The notes: generated by a model not told the origin, from the letters alone. A stretch of 25,429 nucleotides of DNA from JAFHCF01 sp048497495 (GCA_048497495.1 JAFHCF010000205.1:1-25429); one strand, 5' to 3'; counted from the first letter of the stretch, positions 1 to 8,612 are shown. Program-made: numbers and translations.

Positions 1-20
1 CCCGGGGTCGATCCCGGGGG
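1..20 (-). terminator. possible terminator hairpin after nagE
   Basis: Two CCCGGG arms at 1-6 and 13-18 are separated by 6 nt and can form a short GC hairpin about 57 nt beyond the nagE stop on the minus strand. The window ends before any U-tract could be seen. It may equally be part of the next gene or spacer. Confidence 0.25.
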
Positions 21-76
21 CGGGCTTCTTGGTAGGGTCCCGTCCTCGTCCGCGCCGGATGCCGGGCACGGCCGGA

Positions 77-1858
77 TCAGGCGGCGACGAGTTCCCGGCC
101 GACGCCCTCGGCGTCCGGCCCCAGGATGAGCTGGTAGCTGCCCTGGCCCAGGGTGGCGACGGCGCGGACACCCGTGGCCTTGGCGCCGGCCTGGTCGAAC
201 TTCGCGCCGTCACGCAGTTCGACGCGGATCCGCGTCCCCGCCACCACTTCGCTGGCGATCAGGTTGTCGCGGCCGCCGAGAGCGGCGAGGAGGGCCGTCG
301 CCGTGGCGGTCGCATCGGCGGAAGGCGCGGCGGGCGGCGCGACGGGCGGCGTGGCGGTGGCCACGGCCTTCGGTGTCACCGCCGGGGAGGCGCCGTCGGC
401 GCCCGCCGGCAGGGTCTGGAGATATTCGTCCATGTCGGTCTTGAGGTTCTCCGAGCGGGTGCCGAACACCGCCTGGACATTGGTGCCGACCACCATGACG
501 CCGGCGGCGCCCAAGGCCTTCAGACCGGCCTGATCGACCGCGGCGAGGTCTTTCACGCCGACCCGCAGCCGGGTGATGCAGGCGTCGAGATCGACGATGT
601 TGCCGCCGCCGCCGAAGGCCGCCACCAGCTTGCGGGCCAGAGCGAAGCGATCGTCAACACCGTCGGTGCCGGCGACCTCGGCGAGTTCGGTCTCGCGACC
701 GGGGGTCTCGAGCCGGAGGCGGGTGATCGCGACGTAGAACACCGCGTAATAGAGGCCGGCGTAGATCGGTCCGAGGATCAGCGTCATCCACCAATTGTGA
801 GAGTTGACGCCGAGGACGTTGAACAACAGGAAGTCGATGCCGCCCTGCGAGAAGGTGAAGCCCATGCGGATGTCGAGGGTGTTGGCGACGAACTGGGTGG
901 TCGCGGCCAGCACCGCGTGGACGGCGTAGAGCGCCGGCGCGACGAACAGGAACGAGAATTCGATCGGCTCGGTGATGCCGGTGACGAAGGAGGTCAGCGC
1001 GGCGGAGATCATCATGCCGCCGACCTTGACCCGGTTCTCCGGCAGTGCCGCCTGCCAGATGGCGAGAGCGGCGGCGGGCAGGCCCCACATCTTGAACAGG
1101 AAGGCGCCCGACAGGATGCCGGCGGTCGGATCGCCGGCGAAGAAGCGGGTGATGTCACCGTGGATGACTTCGCCGGCCGCATTGGTGAAGGAACCGATCT
1201 GGAAGAAGAACGGCACGTTCCAGATGTGATGCAGGCCGAAGGGGATCAACAGGCGCTCGACGAAGCCGTAGATGGTGGCCGCCGTGCGCGGGTCGGAACT
1301 GGCGGCCCAATGCGAGAACGTGTCGATCCCGCCTTGAATCGTCGGCCAGATCAGCGACAGCGCCACGCCGACGAAGATCGCCGCCAGCCCTGTGATGATC
1401 GGCACGAAACGTTTGCCGGCGAAGAAACCGAGATAGGCCGGCAACTCGATCCGGTAGTAGCGATTGAACAGGGTCGCGGCGACGCCGCCGATGATGATGC
1501 CGCCGAACACGCCTGTCTGCATCGACGGCATGCCGAGGATCGGCACCGGCTTGACGCCGAGGAACACCGCCATGACGCCCATGGTGGCGGTCATGACGAC
1601 GAAGCCGACGACGGCGGCGATCGCCGCGACGCCGTCGTTCTTCGCGAGCCCGAGCGCCACGCCGACCGCGAAGATGATCGGCAGGTTGTCGAAGATCGCG
1701 CCGCCGCCCTTCTCCATGACGGTCGACACGATGGTCGGCATCCATGAGAAGTGCGACGCGCCGATGCCGAGCAGCAGGCCGGCGATCGGCAGCACCGCCA
1801 CCGGCAGCATCAGGGCCTTGCCGATCTGTTGCAGGATTCCGAAAGCCGATTTGAACAT
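77..1858 (-). CDS. nagE: PTS EIICB transporter, N-acetylglucosamine type, with extra EIIB-like domain
   Basis: This is the membrane component of a phosphotransferase system; it imports and phosphorylates a sugar, most likely N-acetylglucosamine. The 593-residue protein has an EIIC domain of hydrophobic segments at about 1-385, including GLHHIWN near 208 and the GITEPIEF motif near 294 typical of the glucose/GlcNAc family. The EIIB domain at about 402-480 has the phosphorylated cysteine C427 in the ACITRLR motif. After an Ala/Pro linker (about 484-520) a second EIIB-like domain (521-590) has alanine A540 at the cysteine position. There is no EIIA domain, unlike E. coli NagE; EIIA is supplied by the neighbour nagF. 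The ATG is preceded by CGAGGAG and lies 17 nt after the nagF stop, so the two are probably one operon. The GlcNAc substrate is inferred from family resemblance. Confidence 0.9.
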   Translation of the reverse strand: MFKSAFGILQQIGKALMLPVAVLPIAGLLLGIGASHFSWMPTIVSTVMEKGGGAIFDNLPIIFAVGVALGLAKNDGVAAIAAVVGFVVMTATMGVMAVFLGVKPVPILGMPSMQTGVFGGIIIGGVAATLFNRYYRIELPAYLGFFAGKRFVPIITGLAAIFVGVALSLIWPTIQGGIDTFSHWAASSDPRTAATIYGFVERLLIPFGLHHIWNVPFFFQIGSFTNAAGEVIHGDITRFFAGDPTAGILSGAFLFKMWGLPAAALAIWQAALPENRVKVGGMMISAALTSFVTGITEPIEFSFLFVAPALYAVHAVLAATTQFVANTLDIRMGFTFSQGGIDFLLFNVLGVNSHNWWMTLILGPIYAGLYYAVFYVAITRLRLETPGRETELAEVAGTDGVDDRFALARKLVAAFGGGGNIVDLDACITRLRVGVKDLAAVDQAGLKALGAAGVMVVGTNVQAVFGTRSENLKTDMDEYLQTLPAGADGASPAVTPKAVATATPPVAPPAAPSADATATATALLAALGGRDNLIASEVVAGTRIRVELRDGAKFDQAGAKATGVRAVATLGQGSYQLILGPDAEGVGRELVAA

Positions 1859-1875
1859 GGGTCTGCTCCTCGAGA

Positions 1876-4557
1876 TCAGGCGTCGGGCCACTCGGCCGCC
1901 AGCAGGCGGCGCACGGCTCCCCCGGACTCCGCCTGCAGGGCTCGGCCGGCGATGTCGGCGCAGTGTTTCAGTGTCAGGGTGCGCAGCAGCGCCTTGACGG
2001 CAGGGATGGCACTCGCGGTCGCCGACAGTTCGGTGACGCCGAGGCCGACCAGCAGCGGGGCGGCGACGGGCTGCGAGGCGAGCGAGCCGCAGACGCCGGT
2101 CCATTTGCCGCGGGCTTTCGCGCCTTCGGCGGCCATGGCGATCAGCCGCAGCACCGCCGGGTGGAACGGATCGACCCGCTCGGCGAAGCGCGGGTCGGTG
2201 CGATCCATCGCCAGCGTGTACTGGGTAAGGTCGTTGGTGCCGATCGAGAAGAAGTCGGCCTCCTCGGCGAAGCGATCGGCGATCAACGCCACCGAGGGCA
2301 CCTCGACCATGATGCCGACCTCGATCGGCGCGGCGCGGCCGAGCGCGACGGTTTCCCGTTCCACCACCCGGCGCACGGCGCGCAGATCGTCGAGGGTGGC
2401 GACCATCGGCAGCATGATGCGGGTGCGGCCGAAGGGCTCGACCCGCAGGATGGCGCGGATCTGGGGGACGAGCAGGTCCGGACGCGTCAGGCCGAGGCGG
2501 ATACCGCGCATGCCCAGCGCCGGGTTGGCGTCGGCTCCGGTGTCGGCATAGGCGACCTTCTTGTCGGCGCCGGCATCGAGCGTGCGGATGATCAACGGTC
2601 GGCCGTCGAGGGCGGTGGCGATCGCCTGATAGGCGGTCAGCTGTTCGTCCTCGCTCGGCGCGGTGACGCGATCGAGGAACAGGAATTCGCTGCGCATCAG
2701 GCCGCAGCCCTCGGCACCGTGGCGCAGCGCGGTCGCCACCTCGTCCACGGAGCCGAGATTGGCGACCACTTCGATGCGTGTGCCGTCGGCCATGACGCAG
2801 TCGTCGTGAGCGACGGCGAGGTTCGCCTCCGCCCGCGCCCGCCGCGACGACACCGAACGACGGATCGCCGCGACCTCGGCATCCGGTGGGTCGACGCGGG
2901 CGGTCCCGGCGTCGGCATCGAGCACCACCGTCGCCCCGTCGGCCACGCGCGCGGCGTCGGCGCCGACGGCGACCAGGGTCGGCAGGTCGTGGGAGGCGGC
3001 GAGGATCGCCACGTGCGAGGTCGGGCCGCCGGCCGCCAGCACCAGGCCGACGACTTTGGTGAGATCGAGATCGCCGAACTGCGACGGCAAGAGGTCGTCG
3101 GCGAAGAGGATGGCGTCCTCCGGCAGATCGAGCGCCGGATCGACGTCGCCGCTGAGCGCCAGCAGCACCCGGTGCTGGATGTCGAGGAGATCGGCGGCGC
3201 GTTCGACCAGGATCGGTTCCCCGAGGGCGCGCAGCTCCACGACCCGGGTATCGATCACCGTCTTCCAGGCGAAGCCGGCGCTCTTGCCGGTGGCGATCAG
3301 GTCTTCGGCGGCGGCGCGCAGTTCGGGATCGTCGAGGAAGGAGAGATGGGCGGTGAGGATCGCGGCATGCGGCCCGGCGTCGGGGCCGAGCGCCGCGATG
3401 GCGCCCTCGATGGCGACGTGGGTCCTCGTCAAGGCTTCGTCGAGGGCGGCGACTTCGTGGGCTCCGTCGGTGGCGGTCTCGGCGACGGTCGGGGTGGCAT
3501 GGACCAGCCGATGGGCCTGCCCGACGGCGAGGCCGGGGGCGGCGGTGACACCGCACAGGACGAGGAGGGTGCCGCGCTCGACCGGCGGCAGGGCCGCGTC
3601 GGTGACCGGCGGCGGGGCCGCGACGGCGACCGGCGCGGGGATGGCGGGGGCGCGCTGGGCGGGGGTGGCCGCCGGGGCCCGGGCGACGTCGACCGGGGTT
3701 CCGAGCATCCCGGCGATACGGACCGCGGCGCTTTCGGCATCGTCGCCGATCGCCTCGACGGTCAGCACGTCGCCTTGTCGGGCGCCGAGCAGCATCAGGG
3801 CGACCGGACTGCGCGCGTCGGCAACGCGATCACGCAACGAGACGGAGATCCGCGCGGCGCAGGTCTTGGCGAATTCGGCGAGGAGGCCGGCGGGGCGGGC
3901 ATGCATGCCCGAGGGATCGGTGATTTCGGCGCCGCGCCGCACGGCGTCGCCGGACGGAGGCGCGGTGGGGGTCGCCGATGAGACGGCCCCGCCGCCGGCG
4001 CGGATTTCGGTCAGGACATCGCCGCAGGCGACGGTGCGTCCGGTGTTGACCTTCGAGGCGGTGAAGGTGTCGCCGTTGGTGAGCACGACGGGGACCACCA
4101 GGCTCCTCACCAGTTGCGAGACGACGTCCATGTCGAATGTGATGAGCGGGGCGCCGGTCACCACCGCGTCACCCTCGGCGACATGGGCGGTGAAGCCGTC
4201 ACCCTTCAGGGCGACGGTGTCGAGGCCGATGTGCATCAGGATCTCGGCGCCGGCGGCGGCCCGCAGCGTCACCGCGTGATGGGCGCGGTGGAGCGAGGTG
4301 ACGATGCCGTCGAAGGGCGCGCGCAGCGTCGCCTCTGTCGGGTCGATGGCGAAACCGTCACCGAGGATGCGGTCCGCGAAGACCGGATCGGGCACCTCCG
4401 ACAGCGGAATGAGCCAACCGGCGAGCGGCGCGCACAGGCGGATCACGGCGGCCGCGTCGGCCGGGGTGTCGTCTTCGACGGGGGAGGCGCGTGGCGTCGT
4501 GGCGCGGGGTGGTGCGGGGGAGGGTCGAAGGTCGGGGGACGGCTGATGGGTTTCCAC
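1876..4557 (-). CDS. nagF: PTS multiphosphoryl transfer protein EIIA-HPr-EI
   Basis: The 893-residue cytoplasmic fusion carries the whole soluble phosphorelay from PEP to EIIB. EIIA of the glucose/GlcNAc class spans about 35-185, with the phospho-histidine H109 in ILMHIGLDT and the supporting H94. HPr spans about 207-290, with H219 in GMHARPAG. Enzyme I spans about 335-893, with H515 in GGPTSHVAI, the PEP-site R622 in LMRSEFLF, the IGTNDLTQY motif near 772 and active cysteine C823 in GVCGS. Ala/Pro-rich linkers separate the domains. The start is GTG, supported by GAGGAGG 6 nt upstream. Its stop is 17 nt before nagE, and the two proteins together make a complete PTS without outside components. 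Annotation pipelines may call this ptsP. All phosphoryl-carrying residues are present, so it should be active. Confidence 0.92.
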   Translation of the reverse strand: METHQPSPDLRPSPAPPRATTPRASPVEDDTPADAAAVIRLCAPLAGWLIPLSEVPDPVFADRILGDGFAIDPTEATLRAPFDGIVTSLHRAHHAVTLRAAAGAEILMHIGLDTVALKGDGFTAHVAEGDAVVTGAPLITFDMDVVSQLVRSLVVPVVLTNGDTFTASKVNTGRTVACGDVLTEIRAGGGAVSSATPTAPPSGDAVRRGAEITDPSGMHARPAGLLAEFAKTCAARISVSLRDRVADARSPVALMLLGARQGDVLTVEAIGDDAESAAVRIAGMLGTPVDVARAPAATPAQRAPAIPAPVAVAAPPPVTDAALPPVERGTLLVLCGVTAAPGLAVGQAHRLVHATPTVAETATDGAHEVAALDEALTRTHVAIEGAIAALGPDAGPHAAILTAHLSFLDDPELRAAAEDLIATGKSAGFAWKTVIDTRVVELRALGEPILVERAADLLDIQHRVLLALSGDVDPALDLPEDAILFADDLLPSQFGDLDLTKVVGLVLAAGGPTSHVAILAASHDLPTLVAVGADAARVADGATVVLDADAGTARVDPPDAEVAAIRRSVSSRRARAEANLAVAHDDCVMADGTRIEVVANLGSVDEVATALRHGAEGCGLMRSEFLFLDRVTAPSEDEQLTAYQAIATALDGRPLIIRTLDAGADKKVAYADTGADANPALGMRGIRLGLTRPDLLVPQIRAILRVEPFGRTRIMLPMVATLDDLRAVRRVVERETVALGRAAPIEVGIMVEVPSVALIADRFAEEADFFSIGTNDLTQYTLAMDRTDPRFAERVDPFHPAVLRLIAMAAEGAKARGKWTGVCGSLASQPVAAPLLVGLGVTELSATASAIPAVKALLRTLTLKHCADIAGRALQAESGGAVRRLLAAEWPDA

Positions 4558-4592
4558 GGCGAACCTCCTCGCTCTGGATCGGACGCATCCCC

Positions 4593-4620
4593 TGAGACCG
4601 GCCGTCTCATTGCCGGTCTC
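4593..4620. promoter_or_regulatory. triple half-site inverted repeat upstream of nagF
   Basis: Three copies of a GAGAC half-site occur here: forward at 4594-4598, reversed at 4604-4608 and reversed at 4616-4620. They make two overlapping palindromes: TGAGAC-N5-GTCTCA, and GAGACCGGC-N9-GCCGGTCTC with 9-bp perfect arms. The block lies 36-63 nt upstream of the nagF start codon. It could be an operator for a GlcNAc regulator encoded elsewhere, or a hairpin ending the upstream gene. No U-tract follows on either strand, which favours an operator. Confidence 0.45.
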
Positions 4621-4633
4621 GGGCCGCCCGCCG

Positions 4634-4654
4634 CCGCCCGGAACGCCCGGGCGG
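4634..4654 (-). terminator. possible terminator hairpin after the FMN reductase gene
   Basis: CCGCCCG at 4634-4640 and CGGGCGG at 4648-4654 form a 7-bp GC stem with a 7-nt loop, beginning 17 nt past the 4672 stop codon on the minus strand. There is no U-tract, so this is only a weak terminator candidate. It could also belong to the nagF leader. Confidence 0.3.
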
Positions 4655-4671
4655 TGATGTGTCGATCCGCG

Positions 4672-5235
4672 TCAGCGGCGCGGATTGGTCTCGATCCAGG
4701 CCGCGTAGGCGACCAGGAAGCCGATCAGGAAATCGCGGGCCCAGGCCTCGGTGAGGTCGCCCGAGGTGTCGAACAGCCGGTCGACGTGACCGAGATAGAC
4801 CTCGGGCTGCTGCAGCGTCGGCACGTCGAGGAACACCAACGATTGGCGCAGATGGTGGTTGGCGCCGAAGCCGCCGAGGGCGCCCGGCGACACGCTGACG
4901 ACGGCGCCCGGCTTGCCGGCCCAGATGTTGGCGCCATAGGGGCGCGACCCGACGTCGAGGGCGTTCTTGAGGGCGGCCGGGACCGAGCGGTTGTACTCCG
5001 GCGTGACGAAGAGGACGGCGTCGACCGCGCCGACGGCACGGCGGAATTCGGCCCAGGGAGCCGGCGGCTCGGCGTCGTCGAGATCGGGATCGTAGAGGGG
5101 CAGCGGCCGGATCTCGATGATGTCGAGCAACAGGGAGGTCGGCGCCAGCGATTTCAGAACACCGGCCACTTTGCGGCTGAAGGCGTCCTTGCGGAGACTG
5201 CCGACGAGGACGCCGACCTTGCGGGGAGTGGTCAT
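4672..5235 (-). CDS. NADPH-dependent FMN reductase family flavoprotein
   Basis: The 187-residue protein has the flavodoxin-like fold of the NAD(P)H-dependent FMN reductase/azoreductase family. Members reduce quinones, azo dyes, chromate or free flavin with NADPH. The FMN phosphate loop GSLRKDAFSRK starts at residue 12, and the family motif TPEYNRSVPAALKNALD starts at 78. A glycine-rich turn with SPGALGGFGA sits near 116. The length is typical of the family. The ATG at 5235 is preferred over an earlier in-frame GTG extension because homology begins at VGVLVGS and CGAGG precedes it by 6 nt. It stands alone, divergent from the efflux operon and upstream of the PTS genes. A 19-bp recurrent element lies 176 nt upstream. 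The physiological substrate cannot be told from sequence. Confidence 0.87.
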   Translation of the reverse strand: MTTPRKVGVLVGSLRKDAFSRKVAGVLKSLAPTSLLLDIIEIRPLPLYDPDLDDAEPPAPWAEFRRAVGAVDAVLFVTPEYNRSVPAALKNALDVGSRPYGANIWAGKPGAVVSVSPGALGGFGANHHLRQSLVFLDVPTLQQPEVYLGHVDRLFDTSGDLTEAWARDFLIGFLVAYAAWIETNPRR

Positions 5236-5411
5236 GGAGGGCCTCGATGGCTGGGCGTCGGGAACGAAACCACGCGAAACCTTCTGGCTCCGCGAAATCG
5301 AACGGCAGGTCGCGTCGCCGAGGATCGGCGCCTCGCCGCTGCGGGAGAGGGCGCGGGGCATTCTCGGTCAGATCGCCGAGGACGAAGCTAGCCGCGCCGG
5401 GGTCGCCACCG

Positions 5412-5430
5412 GCAGCTTCGGAAACTACTC
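5412..5430 (-). promoter_or_regulatory. recurrent 19-bp element, copy 1 (upstream of FMN reductase)
   Basis: Read on the minus strand this is GAGTAGTTTCCGAAGCTGC, matching the consensus GRGTADWTTCCGANGCTSC derived from four copies in the window. It lies 176 nt upstream of the FMN reductase start, in the coding orientation. With copy 2 it forms an inverted repeat matching at 20 of 22 bases once the flanking CTCGAG is included. Its function is unknown. Confidence 0.5.
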
Positions 5431-5562
5431 GAGCCGCAGGGGTCGAACCCGGCGAGGCGTCGCGGCGCGACCGGCCGGGCCTGGGCAACGGCGAGCGCGG
5501 CATGCCGGCCGGCGCCGCCGCGCCGCGCGCATGGCCTGTGGCGGCGGTGCCGGCTCGCGCTC

Positions 5563-5581
5563 GAGTAGATTCCGAGGCTGC
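5563..5581 (+). promoter_or_regulatory. recurrent 19-bp element, copy 2 (upstream of first efflux operon)
   Basis: The plus strand reads GAGTAGATTCCGAGGCTGC, facing the channel gene whose start is 254 nt downstream. It is the inverted partner of copy 1. The internal TAGATT could be a -10 hexamer, but no matching -35 is visible. Confidence 0.5.
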
Positions 5582-5835
5582 CTCGCCGACGCCGGCGCCA
5601 CCTAGTCTCATCGCGATCCCTGCGACGATCGCCCCGACGAATTCGGCGGGCGACCGCATCACCGGGGCCGAGACCGTGCCGGTCCCGCGCATCCCTCGCC
5701 GACGTCGATGACGGCGTGTTCCGCCCTCGTCGTTCGTCGACTTCCCCCCTTTCGCGGCGTCGAACGCCCGAAGAGCGCCCTCCGACGCGAGATGCGGCGG
5801 ATCGCCCGCCTCGACGGGCCGATGAAGAGGTCGTC

Positions 5836-7346
5836 ATGCCTGCGCGACACCCGTCACGAATCGGCCTGATCCCGTCGCGCCGCGCCGGCCTCGTCGCCAT
5901 CGGTCTTCTCGGGAGTTGCGCCGGGCTTTCGGGCTGCGCCGTCGGCCCCGAGTGGGCCGGTACTCGTTTCGACCTCCCACCGCACTATTTCCGCGATCCG
6001 ACCCCGACACACCCGCGCGGCGACCTCACCCGCTGGTGGACGGGGTTCCGCGATCCGCAGCTCGACCGGCTGATCGTCGACGCCGTCGACGGCAACCTCG
6101 ACGTCGCCGCCGCCAAGGCCCGCATCCGCGAGGCCCGCGCCCTGCGCCACGAGGAGGTCGGCGGCCTGTTCCCCGGCCTCGACGGCTCGGCCTCCGCCAT
6201 CCGATCGAAGACCGCCCCGGCGTCCGGCGGCAGCGGCGTGGTCGGCTCGCTCTACCGCGGCGGTTTCGACGCCGCCTGGGAGGTCGATCTGTTCGGCGGC
6301 CAGGCCCGCTCGGTCGAGGCCGCCACCCGGGGGCTGGAGGCCGCCGATTCCGATCTCGAGGCCGTGCTGCTCACCCTGATCGGCGACGTCGCGTCGAACT
6401 ACGTCGAGTTGCGCGGATCCCAGGCCCGCATCGCGCTCGCCCGCCGCACCGCCGCACCGCCGCCGCGCAGCGCGAGACCGCCGCGCTCACCCGCGCCATG
6501 TTCGACGCCGGATCGAGTTCGGAGGTCGATGCCGCCAAGGCGACGGCGCTCGCCGCCTCCACCGAGGCCGAGATCCCGAGCCTCGAGATCGCCCGCGCCG
6601 TCGCCGTCCATCGCCTCGGCGTGCTGCTCGGCCGGGCGCCGGGCGATCTGGCGCTCCGGCTGAAGTACGCGCGCGGCATTCCGGCGCTGCGCGACACGAT
6701 CCGCGCCGGCCTGCCCGCCGAGCTGTTGTCGCGGCGTCCCGACATCGCCGCCGCCGAACGCCGGCTCGCCCAGGCGACGGCGAAGATCGGCGTCGCCGAA
6801 GCGGCCCTCTACCCGAGCGTCAGCCTGACCGGATCGGTGTCGACGAGCGCTCGCAAGGTCGGCGACATCGGCAAGGGGACGACCATCGGCTGGTCGTGGG
6901 GGCCGACGCTGACCGTGCCGCTCTTCGCCGGTGGCCGGCTGATCGCGGCGGTCGACGTCGCCGACGCGCAGCGCGACGAGGCGCAGGTCGCCTTCCGCGC
7001 GGTCGTCCTCGTCGCCCTCCAGGACGTCGAGAACGCCCTGGTCTCGCTCGCTCAGGAGCGCATCCGCCATCGCCGCCTCACCGAGGCGACGACGGCCTAT
7101 CGCCGCGCCGCCACGCTGTCGCGCTCGCTGTGGCGGACCGGCTCGACCAGCTTCCTCGACGTGCTCGACGCCGAGCGCTCGCTCCATTCGGCCGAGGACG
7201 CCCTCATCCGGAGCCGGGTGGCGCTCTCCACCGACGCCGTGGCGCTCGCCAAGGCGCTCGGCGGCGGCTGGGACGACCATGTCGTCGTCGCGCGTCCCGA
7301 GGTCGTCGACGTCGCCACCGGGCCGCGTTTCCGGGCGATCCCATGA
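5836..7346 (+). pseudogene. NodT-type outer-membrane efflux lipoprotein, frameshifted
   Basis: This encodes an outer-membrane factor of the TolC/OprM/NodT family, the exit duct of a tripartite pump. The ATG has GAAGAGG 5 nt upstream. The N-terminus is a lipoprotein signal with lipobox LSGC (C34), followed by the family's CAVGPEW start. The reading frame breaks near codon 203: the first half continues to about 6450 and the second half (AAAQRETAALTRAM onward) lies one frame back to the stop at 7346. The break coincides with a perfect 8-bp tandem duplication at 6442-6449 and 6450-6457. Removing one copy restores an uninterrupted 500-residue protein of normal family length with the usual RR-x-x-AAQRET helix. 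It is the first gene of a channel-adaptor-ABC pump operon. It may be a real inactivating slippage, a phase-variable state or a sequence error. Confidence 0.8.
6442..6457 (+). repeat. 8-bp tandem duplication causing the frameshift
   Basis: CGCCGCAC is repeated exactly twice (6442-6449 and 6450-6457). Eight is not a multiple of three, and deleting one unit joins the two coding frames with the spacing seen in the family. This points to a single replication-slippage or assembly event. Confidence 0.8.
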
Positions 7347-7383
7347 CCCGGGCTCCGACGTCCGTTCGAGGAGGACACGCCTC

Positions 7384-8607
7384 ATGAAGGTCTTCTCGGC
7401 CAGAGCCGTCACCGCCGCTGTCGGCGGGGTGGTGATCCTCGCCGGCGCCGCCTGGTGGGCGCGCGACCATTGGGCGGTCGACCCGCTCGCCGGCATCCTG
7501 ACATCGGAGGTGGTGATCGGCGACATCGAGCGTGCGGTGTTGGCGAGCGGCACGCTGCGGCCGGTCAAGCTGGTCGCCGTCGGCGCCCAGGTCTCCGGCC
7601 GGGTGATCGCCATGAAGGTCGCCATCGGCCAGACCCTGAAGAAGGGCGATCTGGTCGCCCAGATCGACGACGTCGATCAGCAGAACGCCCTGAAGACCAC
7701 CGAAGCCGCGCTCGACGCGGTCCGCGCCCAACTCCAGGAGAAGCAGGCGACCCTGGTCTATGCCCTGGCGGCGCTGGCGCGCGAGGAGACGACGCTGGCC
7801 GAGAAGGCCAGTTCGCGCGACGCCTTCGAGGTGGCCCGCACCACCGTCGCCACCACCCGTTTCCAGATCGCGTCGCTCGCCGCCCAGATCGTCGAGGCGG
7901 AAGTGGCGGTGGAGTCGGCGAAGGTGAACCTCGGCCACACCCGGATCGTCGCGCCGCAGGACGGCATGGTGCTGTTGGTGGTGACCCAGGAGGGCCAGAC
8001 CGTCAACGCCGCGCAGTCGGCGCCGACCATCGTCGTGCTCGGCCAGGTCGATCGCATGACGGTGCGCGCCGAGGTATCCGAGGCCGACGTCACCGGGGTG
8101 AAGCCGGGCCAGCCGGTCTATTTCACCATCCTCGGCGATCTCGACGCTCGGTGGGACGCCGTGCTCGAGTCGCTCGATCCGGCGCCGGATTCGATCCGCT
8201 CCGACACCAGCATCGCCTCGACCTCGACCAGCTCGTCGAGCAGTTCGTCGACCTCGACCTCGGCCGCCGTCTACTACTACGGCCGCTTCGACGTGCCGAA
8301 CCCGGAGGGGAAGCTGAAGACCTACATGACGGCGCAGGTCCACATCGTGCTCGGCGCCGCCGCGGGCGTCCTCACGGTCCCGACCTCGGCGGTGTCGCCG
8401 GCCGACGCGCGGGGTGAGCGCAGCGTCGAACTGGTCGACGCCGACGGCGCCATCACCAAGCGGGTCGTCACCGTCGGTCTCGACGACAAGGTGAGGGTCG
8501 AGATCCGCAGCGGCCTGAAGGCGGGCGACCGTGTGGTCTCCTCGCGCAAGTCGAGCGATTTCGCCAAGACGCCGCCCCGTCGACCGCCGGGCGGAGGAGG
8601 GCTGTGA
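7384..8607 (+). CDS. macA: MacA-like periplasmic adaptor subunit
   Basis: The 407-residue membrane-fusion protein would link the MacB-type ABC pump to the outer-membrane channel. It has an N-terminal membrane anchor at about 8-25 and no lipobox. A barrel-sandwich half motif (VGAQVSGRVIAMKVAIGQTL) lies near 67-86, with coiled-coil hairpin helices at about 98-180 and the second lipoyl half (TRIVAPQDGMVLLV) at 186-200. The beta-barrel/membrane-proximal region includes the MacA-like RFDVPNPEGKLKTYMTAQV. An unusual Ser/Thr-rich stretch occupies residues 273-293 just before that motif. AGGAGG precedes the ATG by about 9 nt; an earlier in-frame start inside the upstream gene is unlikely. The reading frame is intact although both neighbours are frameshifted. 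It starts 37 nt after the channel gene and ends 5 nt before macB. Confidence 0.9.
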   Translation: MKVFSARAVTAAVGGVVILAGAAWWARDHWAVDPLAGILTSEVVIGDIERAVLASGTLRPVKLVAVGAQVSGRVIAMKVAIGQTLKKGDLVAQIDDVDQQNALKTTEAALDAVRAQLQEKQATLVYALAALAREETTLAEKASSRDAFEVARTTVATTRFQIASLAAQIVEAEVAVESAKVNLGHTRIVAPQDGMVLLVVTQEGQTVNAAQSAPTIVVLGQVDRMTVRAEVSEADVTGVKPGQPVYFTILGDLDARWDAVLESLDPAPDSIRSDTSIASTSTSSSSSSSTSTSAAVYYYGRFDVPNPEGKLKTYMTAQVHIVLGAAAGVLTVPTSAVSPADARGERSVELVDADGAITKRVVTVGLDDKVRVEIRSGLKAGDRVVSSRKSSDFAKTPPRRPPGGGGL

Positions 8608-8612
8608 GAGCC

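Larger units (their letters stand above)
5236..5835. other. 600-bp divergent intergenic region without a convincing gene
   Basis: Open frames here have biased Arg/Pro/Ala-rich translations and I recognise no family in them. The region separates the leftward flavoprotein gene from the rightward efflux operon. Its notable content is an inverted pair of the recurrent 19-bp element at 5412-5430 and 5563-5581, each pointing toward the gene on its side. The space between the pair is extremely GC-rich. No TTGACA-like promoter was found by eye. Confidence 0.5.

Noticed and set aside
1859..3556. Upstream 566-residue extension of the nagE frame
   Set aside because: It overlaps nagF out of frame, is Arg/Pro-rich, and nagE has its own ribosome binding site at the 1858 ATG.
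29..3981. Long plus-strand ORFs opposite nagE and nagF (29-1747, 1963-3981)
   Set aside because: They are antisense to genes with clear catalytic motifs, and their translations are Gly/Arg/Asp-rich without recognisable family features.
5425..5460. GGTTCGA-like sequence on the minus strand resembling a tRNA T-arm
   Set aside because: The flanking bases do not form the 5-bp T-stem, and no acceptor or anticodon arms fit around it.
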